From Treponema sp. UBA4319 (GTDB lineage: Bacteria > Spirochaetota > Spirochaetia > Treponematales > Treponemataceae): a stretch of 5,420 nucleotides of DNA. Positions 1-5,420 of the stretch are shown here, one piece after another. The notes beneath the pieces are model-generated. The model was not told where the DNA came from. It was given only the letters and a program-made list of their open reading frames with translations, and did not search any database. A program made the position numbers and the translations under genes. Location of the stretch: positions 1-5,420 of the forward strand of contig DGUD01000032.1 of the NCBI GenBank assembly GCA_002393865.1, in the 5' to 3' direction. The stretch's first letter is position 1, and each line of letters begins with the position of its first letter.

Positions 1-108
1 GTGGAGAACTTCACCGCCGCAACGGACAATATCTCGTCCGCATCGCAGAACCTGAAGGCGATTGCGACCGAGCTGAACGAGTCGACTACCAGTCAGGATG
101 TACAGTAA
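1..108 (+). CDS. Methyl-accepting chemotaxis protein, C-terminal end only (5' truncated by window)
   Basis: Frame 1 is open from the first base to a TAA at 106-108 and gives the last 35 residues of a protein that begins outside the window. The stretch is Ala/Ser/Asn/Glu-rich, with hydrophobic residues at heptad-like spacing (NISSASQNLKAIATELNE). This is how the C-terminal coiled coil of the MCP cytoplasmic signalling domain commonly ends. Directly downstream are cheW, cheB, cheR and cheA, which strongly supports an MCP reading, although no diagnostic hairpin-tip motif lies in the visible part. The C-terminus (TTSQDVQ) does not end in the NWETF-type pentapeptide that tethers CheR and CheB in enterobacterial receptors. 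Only 15 bases separate its stop from the cheW start and no terminator lies between, so the two are probably co-transcribed. The sensor domain and membrane topology cannot be seen. Confidence 0.75.
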   Translation: MENFTAATDNISSASQNLKAIATELNESTTSQDVQ

Positions 109-123
109 TAACGGGGCGGGTAT

Positions 124-624
124 ATGAACGAGGATTTGATTAATGTAATCAATACGGGGAACACTACCGAGGAGGCTCAGGAAGAGAAGGCCACGACCAT
201 CTGGCTGATTTTCTCTATTGCCCAGAAGCGTTACGCGATGCGTTCTTCCGAGGTGCTGGAGATTATCCGCGATGTCGCGGTCTACAAGCTTCCCTTCATG
301 CCCGCCTATATCGAGGGCGTGATAAATCGTCGCGGTGACCCTTTTACTGTCATCAACCCCCTCTCCATCTTTGGGGCGACGGACTCAAAGCCGCCGGAGG
401 AGCCTCTCTTCCTCATCCTGAAGCGGGATGATGATCAGCTTTCTGTCCATATATCCGATATTCTTCAGTTTACGGAGATGCCGGAGTCAGACCTGAATAT
501 GATTCCGAACAATGGAGAGGAGGGCTTCTTCTTCGGTACGCTCCCATACGGAAACGAGGAGGTTCCCGTCATAAATCCGGATGCATTCGAACTCTTGATA
601 AGGAAAGACCTTGGAAGCGCATAA
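124..624 (+). CDS. cheW: CheW chemotaxis adaptor protein
   Basis: A 166-residue protein, close to the usual CheW length. It is a cytoplasmic scaffold that links receptor tips to the CheA P5 domain. After a polar, Glu/Thr-rich N-terminal extension of about 25 residues, the CheW fold begins at TIWLIFSIAQKRYAM (25-39), followed by the first-subdomain signature EVLEIIRD (43-50), LPFMPAYIEGVINRRG (56-71, matching the family pattern of Pro-x-x-Ile-x-Gly-Val-Ile-Asn-x-Arg-Gly) and the strand pair around PFTVINPLSIFG (73-84). The second subdomain is visible at LFLILKRDDDQLSVHISDIL (95-114) and EVPVINPDAFELL (146-158). The ATG start is preceded by a G-rich but non-canonical GGGGCGGG (113-120), a weak ribosome site, so translation may partly depend on coupling to the upstream MCP gene. 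The end overlaps the next gene by 14 bases. The assignment is confident; receptor specificity cannot be read from the sequence. Confidence 0.93.
   Translation: MNEDLINVINTGNTTEEAQEEKATTIWLIFSIAQKRYAMRSSEVLEIIRDVAVYKLPFMPAYIEGVINRRGDPFTVINPLSIFGATDSKPPEEPLFLILKRDDDQLSVHISDILQFTEMPESDLNMIPNNGEEGFFFGTLPYGNEEVPVINPDAFELLIRKDLGSA
600..604 (+). promoter_or_regulatory. Shine-Dalgarno site for the TTG-started CheW-like gene
   Basis: AAGGA (within AAGGAAAG, 600-607) lies inside the last codons of cheW, six bases ahead of a TTG at 611. It favours TTG 611 as the start of the next gene. The first in-frame ATG (704) would remove about 31 residues, including what looks like the first two beta strands of the fold. 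Confidence 0.6.
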
Positions 625-1135
625 TCATTTTACCTGCATTGCCTATGACTCGGTAGATTTCCTCATCCAGAGCAGCTACATTGTTTCCGGCGTGTATCTG
701 CAGATGGACAAGGAGGAGCGGAGCCTTACCTTTAACCGGGAGACCTTGCCGCATATCTATATCGGCGACCTTCTGGGCAGAAGCTTTGGCTGCAGCTCGT
801 CGGAATCCTACAATGTGGTCCTGATAATGAAAATGCAGGACTTCGCGCAGGATGTATGCAAGAAGATAGTCTCTTTCACGGAAACCGCTTTCCCTGCCAC
901 AGGCAACTTGGCTTTGTCTGTAGACGGCTCAATCAGCAGCAAGGTGCTGGAAATCCATAACCTGCATCTGATGCCGGGGAGTATCCGTACGCGTCTCTGG
1001 GAATGCGGTGTATGTGCGATAGGTTTTTCCGGCAGCAATCGCAAGCAGATATTGCTGGCGCCAGATATGCTGCTTAAGAGGTTCTTTGCCGCCGGTATGC
1101 TGACGAGGAAAAACTGGTCAGCGAGGACGGACTGA
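611..1135 (+). CDS. Uncharacterised protein, probable degenerate CheW-fold (CheW-like) protein
   Basis: A 174-residue protein starting at TTG, overlapping the end of cheW by 14 bases, with its stop (1133-1135) touching the cheB ribosome site. I do not recognise a named family by sequence. Its order of elements parallels CheW: a strand plus self-recognition-like segment FLIQSSYIVSGVYL (17-30, compare FAVPxxxVxEI in CheW), LPHIYIGDLLG (46-56, compare VVPVxDLRxLLG), a strand NVVLIMK (68-74), LALSVDGSISSKVLEIHNLHLMP (100-122, compare the GLxVDxVxxVxxLP segment of CheW and CheA P5), and a final strand-helix KQILLAPDMLLKRFF (145-159). The Gly-Val-Ile-Asn-x-Arg-Gly core that marks true CheW proteins is absent. 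No signal peptide or membrane segment is seen, so it should be cytoplasmic. It has five cysteines, including a CGVC (132-135). By position it may be a second adaptor or an array component; this role is inference. The gene itself is well supported by tight packing and ribosome sites on both sides. Confidence 0.72.
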   Translation: MEAHNHFTCIAYDSVDFLIQSSYIVSGVYLQMDKEERSLTFNRETLPHIYIGDLLGRSFGCSSSESYNVVLIMKMQDFAQDVCKKIVSFTETAFPATGNLALSVDGSISSKVLEIHNLHLMPGSIRTRLWECGVCAIGFSGSNRKQILLAPDMLLKRFFAAGMLTRKNWSARTD

Positions 1136-1141
1136 AAGGAG
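1135..1141 (+). promoter_or_regulatory. Shine-Dalgarno site for cheB
   Basis: AAAGGAG begins on the last base of the upstream gene's TGA stop (1133-1135) and lies eight bases before the cheB ATG at 1150. This is near-ideal spacing and fixes the cheB start. The overlap with the stop codon suits reinitiation by ribosomes finishing the CheW-like gene. Confidence 0.75.
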
Positions 1142-1149
1142 CCGGGAAC

Positions 1150-2175
1150 ATGAAGCTTATCATTGCTGATGATTCCGCCGTTATCAGAGCAATTCTTGCC
1201 CAGAACCTGACAAAAGAGGACGGAATAGAAATTGTAGCCTCTGTCTCCAACGGGAGACGCGCAATAGACAGCGCAAAGACCGAGCGTCCTGATGCTGTGA
1301 TAAGCGATATCAATATGCCGGAGATGGACGGACTGGAGGCGACAAAAATCCTCTCCAAAACGCTGCGCATCCCCGTCATTATCCTGTCGGAGGATGCCCC
1401 GAAGCTCCTTGCGGCAAAGAGCGCGGGAGCGGCGGATTTTATCGAGAAACCCAAGCTGAGCGAATACAGCGAGGCTTTCTTTTCCGATTTGCGAGCGCGC
1501 CTGCGCAAAGTTGCGGGGGACGAGATCAGCGGGAGGCAAGCTTCGTCCGCGCCGTTTGCCAAGACAGTCCGCGAGACTTCCTTCAAGAGCTACCGTATTC
1601 TCTGTATCGGCGCTTCTACGGGCGGTCCCACGGCGGTTGCCGATGTCCTGCGGGGTTTGGGAAAGAATTTCCCGCTTCCTGTCCTCTACGCGCAGCATAT
1701 CGAAGTCGGCGCGGACAAGAATATGGCGGACTGGCTGGACAGTACCTGCGACAATATCCACGTGCGGCTTGCCAGGAACGGTGAGGAGGCTGTGCCGGGA
1801 ACGGTCTACATGGCTCCTGCTGACACCCATCTGGTCATCGATTTTGTCAAGTCGAACTCGCATCCCGTCCTGAGGATTTCGGATGAGCCTCCGGAGCGTT
1901 TCCTTCGGCCTGCCGTGAACAAGCTGTTCCGGAGTGCGGCTACGTTTTACCGGAAGAGTTGCCTGACTATCCTGCTGACCGGTATGGGGCGGGACGGTGC
2001 CGACGGATGCAAGATGATACGGGATATGGGCGGCTGGACAATCGTGGAGGACGAGTCCACCTGCGCGGTGTTCGGAATGCCGGCGGCCGCAATTGAGGAA
2101 GGCGGGGCGTGCGAGGTGCTTCCCCGTCATGAGATAGCAGCAAGAATCCTGAGCCTTGTGGCCGGGCAGACGTGA
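1150..2175 (+). CDS. cheB: CheB: receiver-regulated protein-glutamate methylesterase/deamidase
   Basis: A 341-residue, full-length CheB. It hydrolyses receptor glutamyl methyl esters (and often deamidates Gln) to reset receptor signalling during adaptation, and acts in the cytoplasm at the receptor array. The N-terminal receiver (about 1-120) has the acidic pair D7/D8, phosphoacceptor D53 in ISDINMPEMDG, Ser80 in the Thr/Ser position and K100 in FIEKP, so it should accept phosphate from CheA. A linker (about 121-148) precedes the catalytic domain (about 149-338). Catalytic residues are S156 in CIGASTGGP, H183 in AQHIE and D282 in LTGMGRDGADG, with spacing close to that of Salmonella CheB. CAVFGMPAAAIEEGG (305-319) is the conserved late motif. 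One oddity: the motif normally read as HRPSVDxLF is LRPAVNKLF (252-260), with His, Ser and Asp all replaced. cheR follows after 13 bases, forming the usual adaptation pair. Assignment is very secure. Confidence 0.97.
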   Translation: MKLIIADDSAVIRAILAQNLTKEDGIEIVASVSNGRRAIDSAKTERPDAVISDINMPEMDGLEATKILSKTLRIPVIILSEDAPKLLAAKSAGAADFIEKPKLSEYSEAFFSDLRARLRKVAGDEISGRQASSAPFAKTVRETSFKSYRILCIGASTGGPTAVADVLRGLGKNFPLPVLYAQHIEVGADKNMADWLDSTCDNIHVRLARNGEEAVPGTVYMAPADTHLVIDFVKSNSHPVLRISDEPPERFLRPAVNKLFRSAATFYRKSCLTILLTGMGRDGADGCKMIRDMGGWTIVEDESTCAVFGMPAAAIEEGGACEVLPRHEIAARILSLVAGQT

Positions 2176-2180
2176 GGGAG
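2176..2180 (+). promoter_or_regulatory. Shine-Dalgarno site for cheR
   Basis: GGGAG starts on the base after the cheB stop (TGA 2173-2175) and stands eight bases ahead of the cheR ATG at 2189. It supports that start and coupling between the two adaptation enzymes. Confidence 0.6.
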
Positions 2181-2188
2181 ACTGAGCG

Positions 2189-3031
2189 ATGACGGTACGC
2201 GATACAGATCTTGATCCGCTCATTGAGCTTATCACGCTGCGGACGGGGATTATCCCCCGGACAAGCCACCGTGAAGGTATCCGCAACTATCTGTCCTCTA
2301 AGATAGACGAGATGGGGCTGCCTTCCGTGTTGGCATATCAGGTCTTGCTGCGGAAGGACAGGGAGCTTTTTGCGGAGCTGATAAACGAGAGCACCGTGAA
2401 CGAGACCTACTTTTTCCGCGAGGAGAAGCAGTTCCAGTTTGTGCGCTCACGGCTTTTCCCGTGGTGGCAGGCAAAATTCGGCAGCCAGCCGATACGCATC
2501 TGGAGCGCGGCCTGTTCCTACGGGGAAGAGGCCTATTCCCTTGCGCTGCTGGCAAAATCCTGCGGAATGCGGGCGCACATCACGGCGAGCGATATCAATA
2601 CGGCAGTCCTGAACCACTGCGCGGAGGGGGTGTTCAACGCCTCTTCGATGCGGGTCGGGGACGGGGTCTCGTTCCAGGGACTCCTGCTTCCGTTCAAGAC
2701 GGAGAACGCGAAGATTGTCTTTGATGACGAGATTCGCAGTTACATAACGACCCGGCAGATTAATCTGGCGGAGATAGATAGTCCGGCTACGGATATGATT
2801 CTGCCCAAGATGCAGAACATCGTGTTCCTCAGGAACGTGTTCATCTATTTTAGCCAGGAGCTCCGCGCGCGGATACTTCAGACGATTGCGGATAAGTGCT
2901 TGAATCCCGGCGGCTACCTTTTTGTCTCTATGAGCGAGATTGCGCAGATTGACGCGTCTATTATGCCGAAGTCTCTGGAGAAAGTCGCCGAGGACAACGT
3001 ATTTTACTTTCATAAGAAGATGGAGGGCTAG
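2189..3031 (+). CDS. cheR: CheR: S-adenosylmethionine-dependent chemotaxis receptor methyltransferase
   Basis: A 280-residue protein, the usual CheR length. It transfers methyl groups from S-adenosylmethionine to receptor glutamates, opposing CheB. The N-terminal helical domain (about 1-75) ends in the family motif NETYFFRE (71-78, compare TxFFRxxxxF). The Rossmann methyltransferase domain follows: the SAM-binding loop IWSAACSYGEEAYSLAL (104-120, usually SAACSTGEEPYS), the acidic ribose-contacting ASDINTAVL (133-141), the strand IVFLRNVFIYF (211-221, usually FCRNVxIYF) and PGGYLFVSMSE (240-250, usually LFxGHSE). The region between GVF and INL (about 150-193) has the length expected for the inserted beta-subdomain that in some CheRs binds a receptor C-terminal pentapeptide. 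The visible MCP tail lacks such a pentapeptide. Local substitutions (T to Y in the SAM loop, C to L, H to M) look like lineage divergence rather than loss of function. Its stop is two bases before cheA. Confidence 0.96.
   Translation: MTVRDTDLDPLIELITLRTGIIPRTSHREGIRNYLSSKIDEMGLPSVLAYQVLLRKDRELFAELINESTVNETYFFREEKQFQFVRSRLFPWWQAKFGSQPIRIWSAACSYGEEAYSLALLAKSCGMRAHITASDINTAVLNHCAEGVFNASSMRVGDGVSFQGLLLPFKTENAKIVFDDEIRSYITTRQINLAEIDSPATDMILPKMQNIVFLRNVFIYFSQELRARILQTIADKCLNPGGYLFVSMSEIAQIDASIMPKSLEKVAEDNVFYFHKKMEG
3022..3027 (+). promoter_or_regulatory. Shine-Dalgarno site for cheA inside the cheR 3' end
   Basis: GGAGGG is contained in the last codons of cheR (stop TAG 3029-3031) and lies six bases before the cheA ATG at 3034. 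It settles the cheA start and indicates translational coupling of cheR to cheA. Confidence 0.75.
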
Positions 3032-3033
3032 AG

Positions 3034-5136
3034 ATGGCGAAGGTTTCATCTGATATTACCGAGAGTTTTCTGTCCGAGGTCTCGGAACTGCTGGAGGAAT
3101 CCCGCAAAGACGTGCTCGCGTTGAAAGCGAGCCCAAAGGATGCGGACACGCTGACAAGGCTGCTCCGCAACCTCCACACGATAAAGGGTAATGCCCGCAT
3201 GCTCGGCTACACGACGATAGAGAAGCTTTCTCATGCGGTCGAGGATATCTATAAGAGCGTCAAGGACGAGCAGATAAAGAATACCGACCGCCTTGTGCGC
3301 CTTGTGTTTTTTGTAGCCGATAAGATTTCGGAGTGCATCGCCAGCATAAAGAGGAACGGCTCCGACGAGATGAATATCGACCTGTACCTGCAGTCCTGCG
3401 ACAAGCTTGCTGCAGGCGAGCTTGTCGATATAGATTCTATAGCGGCAGAGATTCAGCGGGCAAAGGACGGCAAGCTCCAGAACGGCGAGGATACGGGCGA
3501 AGAGGATGAGCAGATTTCTGACATCCAGTCCATCCGTATAAAGCTGAGCCGGGTCAACGAGATTATCAGTTCGATAGACACGATGATTACCCGCGAATTC
3601 CGCCTGAAGCATCAGCTGGATCAGCTGCGGGTCATCGAGGAGTCGACCGACAACCATGAGATCTCAAAAATCCGCAAGCAGTTCGAATCTGATATCTTTG
3701 CGCTGGAGACCTCCATTTTCAGCGTGCAGAACCAGGTCTTTGACCTGCGCATGCTTCCCATCTCCATTGTCCTGCATCCCTTTGAGAGCTCAATCGCGAT
3801 AGAGGCCATGCAGCTTGGCAAAAATGTCCGCGCAGTTATCCCGGATACTGATGTCGCGATAGACAAGGTTATCCTTGAGCAGCTGAACGATATACTGATG
3901 CATCTTGTGCGCAACGCGCTTGACCACGGCATTGAGGCGCCAAAAGAGCGCAAGGCTGCAGGAAAGCCGGAGCCCGCGACGGTTTCCATAACCTGCAAAC
4001 GGGAGTCAAAGTATATCGAGCTGACCGTCAGCGATGACGGCCGCGGCATCGACTTTGAGAAGGTTCGCGCAAAGGCCTCCAGGATGTATGTGGAGCGCGC
4101 TGACGAGATTAAGGATATGGGCGACAAGGAGCTGTCCCAGTTCCTGTTTATGTCGGGCTTTTCCACCAAAGAGAAGGTGACGGAGCTTTCCGGCCGCGGC
4201 GTGGGGCTCGACGTCGTGTGGACGAACGTGGAGAAAATAAAAGGGCGCATCAGGCTTGAGAGCACTTTTGGCAAAGGAACTTCTTTTATCCTGCGCTTCC
4301 CGCTGTCGCTTTCGACCCTGCAGGGACTCTTTGTTCTGTCCAACAAGGACAAGTTCCTCATTCCGTCCCACCATATCGTGGACGTTATCTACCGCAAGAA
4401 GTCGGAGTATGTTATCCTTCAGAACCAGACCTACATCAAGTTCGATGCCCAGCTGGTACCGGTATTCTCGCTGTCTTCTTTGTTTGCCGAGCAGAAGGGT
4501 GTTGCCCGCACCGACGCGGATTCCATCCTGATTGCCGAGTACATGGAGCAGCGTATCGGCATCATCGTGGATCAGGTGCAGCAGTATGTCTCGCTCGTCG
4601 TAAAGCCGCTGCCTCCTGCGTTCAGGAATTTCTCTATCCTGCAGGGCATCGTCTTTGACGAGCATTACGACATCGTGCCCATACTGCATATCCCTGAGAT
4701 ACTCAAGAAATTCAAGTCGCTGCGTGGCTACGACATAAAGAAGTACGAGGCGGCGACCAAGCCCCGCACCATCCGTGTTCTCGTCATCGACGATTCCGAC
4801 ACGACGCGTCAGATTGAGAAGTCCATACTGGAGAGCGGTGGCTTCTCCGTCGATACGGCGGTGGACGGCATCGACGGCATGGAGAAGCTCAAGGCGAAGC
4901 AGTACGACATCATCATAAGCGATAAGGATATGCCCCGCATGAACGGCCTTGTTCTGCTGGACAATCTGCGCCGGATGGAAAAGTACGCGAATGTGCCGGT
5001 CATCGTCGTTTCTGCAGACCAGAGCCCGCAGGTGGTGGAGCAGTTCAAGAAGGCCGGGGTCAGCGCCTTTATCGCCAAGGGCGACTTTAAGCGCGGCAAC
5101 CTTATCAATGCGGTAAAGGAGTTGGTAAATGAATAA
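3034..5136 (+). CDS. cheA: Hybrid CheA histidine kinase with fused C-terminal receiver (CheA-REC), no P2 domain
   Basis: A 700-residue central kinase of the pathway. Domains in order: P1/Hpt (about 5-125) with phosphorylatable His48 in LHTIKGNARMLGY; a short acidic linker (about 145-163); P3 dimerisation helices (about 165-250); P4 ATP-binding domain (about 250-425) with N-box LVRNALDHGIE (291-301, Asn294), G1 box SDDGRGID (333-340), F-box region SGFSTKEKVTELS (374-386) and G2 box GRGVGLDVV (387-395); P5 CheW-like domain (about 426-560) that docks CheW and receptors; and a receiver (about 579-700) with acidic pair D586/D587, phosphoacceptor D630 in ISDKDMPRMNG, Ser660 and K682 in FIAKGDF. All residues needed for kinase and receiver chemistry are present. 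Only about 40 residues lie between Hpt and P3, so the P2 domain that normally recruits CheY and CheB is missing. Fused receivers of this kind occur in FrzE and Helicobacter CheAY, where they act as a phosphate sink or intramolecular regulator. The stop overlaps the next start. Confidence 0.96.
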   Translation: MAKVSSDITESFLSEVSELLEESRKDVLALKASPKDADTLTRLLRNLHTIKGNARMLGYTTIEKLSHAVEDIYKSVKDEQIKNTDRLVRLVFFVADKISECIASIKRNGSDEMNIDLYLQSCDKLAAGELVDIDSIAAEIQRAKDGKLQNGEDTGEEDEQISDIQSIRIKLSRVNEIISSIDTMITREFRLKHQLDQLRVIEESTDNHEISKIRKQFESDIFALETSIFSVQNQVFDLRMLPISIVLHPFESSIAIEAMQLGKNVRAVIPDTDVAIDKVILEQLNDILMHLVRNALDHGIEAPKERKAAGKPEPATVSITCKRESKYIELTVSDDGRGIDFEKVRAKASRMYVERADEIKDMGDKELSQFLFMSGFSTKEKVTELSGRGVGLDVVWTNVEKIKGRIRLESTFGKGTSFILRFPLSLSTLQGLFVLSNKDKFLIPSHHIVDVIYRKKSEYVILQNQTYIKFDAQLVPVFSLSSLFAEQKGVARTDADSILIAEYMEQRIGIIVDQVQQYVSLVVKPLPPAFRNFSILQGIVFDEHYDIVPILHIPEILKKFKSLRGYDIKKYEAATKPRTIRVLVIDDSDTTRQIEKSILESGGFSVDTAVDGIDGMEKLKAKQYDIIISDKDMPRMNGLVLLDNLRRMEKYANVPVIVVSADQSPQVVEQFKKAGVSAFIAKGDFKRGNLINAVKELVNE
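3399..3427 (+). repeat. Intragenic inverted repeat (12-bp stem, 5-base loop) in cheA
   Basis: Arms 3399-3410 (CGACAAGCTTGC) and 3416-3427 (GCGAGCTTGTCG) pair along all 12 positions, one being a G-U wobble in RNA, around a TGCAG loop. A smaller inverted repeat (TATAG/CTATA, 3429-3433 and 3437-3441, three-base loop) follows at once. The structure lies in the codons for residues 122-132, at the boundary between the Hpt domain and the P3 linker. No T-run follows, so it does not look like an intrinsic terminator. It may slow translation between domains or be a chance palindrome. Confidence 0.6.
5115..5121 (+). promoter_or_regulatory. Shine-Dalgarno site for the pseudo-receiver gene
   Basis: AAAGGAG lies within the cheA 3' end, seven bases ahead of an ATG at 5129. 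The start and the cheA stop interlock as ATGAATAA (5129-5136). Strong motif, ideal spacing and overlap together fix the start of the last gene and point to translational coupling. Confidence 0.8.
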
Positions 5137-5420
5137 GAAGCTACTTGTGCTTGAGACTTCCGTGACGCTCCAGAAGCTGTTCACGACGACGCTTGACAGC
5201 GACAATTACACCGTGCAGTTTGTCAGCGACGGCCGGGATGCGGTGTACCAGCTCTTTGATTTTGTTCCCGACGTGTTCCTGCTGAACGCGGAGTATGACA
5301 ACCCGCGCAGCTTTGATATTGTACGGGTCGTCAGGACGATTCCCTGCTTTAAGGATCTGACTGTCGGTATGTATGCGACTGGTTCCTTCCCTTTTGACGA
5401 TGCCCTTGCCAAAGACTGCG
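5129..5420 (+). CDS. Degenerate receiver-domain protein (pseudo-receiver), 3' end beyond window
   Basis: The first 97 codons of an open frame that runs off the right edge. It overlaps cheA by eight bases. The pattern is that of a response-regulator receiver: a first strand LLVLETS (5-11), a helix, VQFVSDGRDAVYQLFDFVPDVFLLNAEYDNPRSFDIVRVVR (29-69, written here by position with the fold's PDxxLL and Gly-Arg-Asp-Ala landmarks), then a strand around LTVGMYATG. The key chemistry is lost: the Asp-Asp acidic pair is E9/T10, the phosphoacceptor Asp after PDVFLL is Asn53, and no clear Thr/Ser occupies the end of the fourth strand (Tyr82/Ala83). It should therefore not be phosphorylated by CheA in the standard way. 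What follows the receiver is unseen: it could be a stand-alone CheY-like scaffold or the N-terminus of a larger protein with an output domain. The family fold is fairly secure, the function unknown. Confidence 0.8.
   Translation, partial: MNKKLLVLETSVTLQKLFTTTLDSDNYTVQFVSDGRDAVYQLFDFVPDVFLLNAEYDNPRSFDIVRVVRTIPCFKDLTVGMYATGSFPFDDALAKDC

Noticed and set aside
109..123. Possible promoter or terminator between the MCP gene and cheW
   Set aside because: Only 15 bases, with no hairpin, T-run or -10/-35 pair. The gap is best read as an intra-operon spacer.
1078..1149. The cheB frame is open upstream of its ATG and reads an acidic segment (DEEKLVSEDG), raising the idea of a frameshift joining the CheW-like protein to CheB
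   Set aside because: The frame closes at a TAA at 1075, cheB has an excellent ribosome site and ATG, and codon third positions do not favour the alternative frame. An indel near 1090 altering the last dozen residues of the CheW-like protein cannot be excluded, but nothing requires it.
808..2286. A 492-codon open frame on the minus strand antisense to the CheW-like gene and cheB
   Set aside because: Its translation is Arg/Ser/His-rich with no recognisable domain, and it lies opposite a certain cheB with all catalytic motifs. It is a mirror of biased codon use.
3429..3441. Short TATAG/CTATA palindrome considered as an operator
   Set aside because: A five-base arm in the middle of a coding region and next to a larger hairpin is too weak to support a protein-binding site.
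4006..5205. A 399-codon open frame on the minus strand antisense to cheA
   Set aside because: It covers the P4, P5 and receiver coding region of cheA. The translation is rich in Leu, Asp, Arg and His and matches no family I know; no convincing ribosome site or promoter was seen.

Overview
The window is one tightly packed, plus-strand bacterial chemotaxis-type (chemosensory) cluster of moderate GC content. It holds the 3' tip of a methyl-accepting chemotaxis protein (MCP) gene, a CheW adaptor, an unrecognised small protein that I read as a degenerate CheW-fold protein, CheB methylesterase, CheR methyltransferase, a hybrid CheA kinase with a fused C-terminal receiver domain, and the 5' part of a degenerate receiver protein. 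No rRNA, tRNA, mobile element, CRISPR array or terminator is visible. No intergenic gap exceeds 15 bases, so there is no long unannotated stretch.

Layout, all on the plus strand: MCP C-terminus (1-108), cheW (124-624), CheW-like protein (611-1135, TTG start, overlapping cheW), cheB (1150-2175), cheR (2189-3031), hybrid cheA (3034-5136), pseudo-receiver gene (5129 to beyond the right edge, overlapping cheA by 8 bases). Gaps of 2 to 15 bases, two overlaps, and Shine-Dalgarno sites inside the preceding gene or at its stop codon point to a single polycistronic, translationally coupled transcript. Its promoter must lie upstream of the window.

Working model: the MCP sits in an array with CheW and the CheA P5 domain. 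CheA autophosphorylates at His48 and can pass phosphate to its own fused receiver (Asp630) and to CheB (Asp53). CheR methylates and CheB demethylates or deamidates the MCP for adaptation. No free-standing CheY is present here, and the last gene begins with a receiver-like domain that has lost its phosphoacceptor Asp. The output of the pathway is therefore not evident: it could be motility through a CheY encoded elsewhere, or another process.

Taxonomy: no decisive marker is present. The set resembles accessory chemosensory clusters of spirochaetes (Treponema-like) or other Gram-negative bacteria carrying hybrid CheA proteins. The spirochaete suggestion is a low-confidence inference. The most unusual parts are the CheW-like protein at 611-1135, the phosphorylation-dead receiver at 5129 onward, and the lack of a P2 domain in a CheA with a fused receiver.
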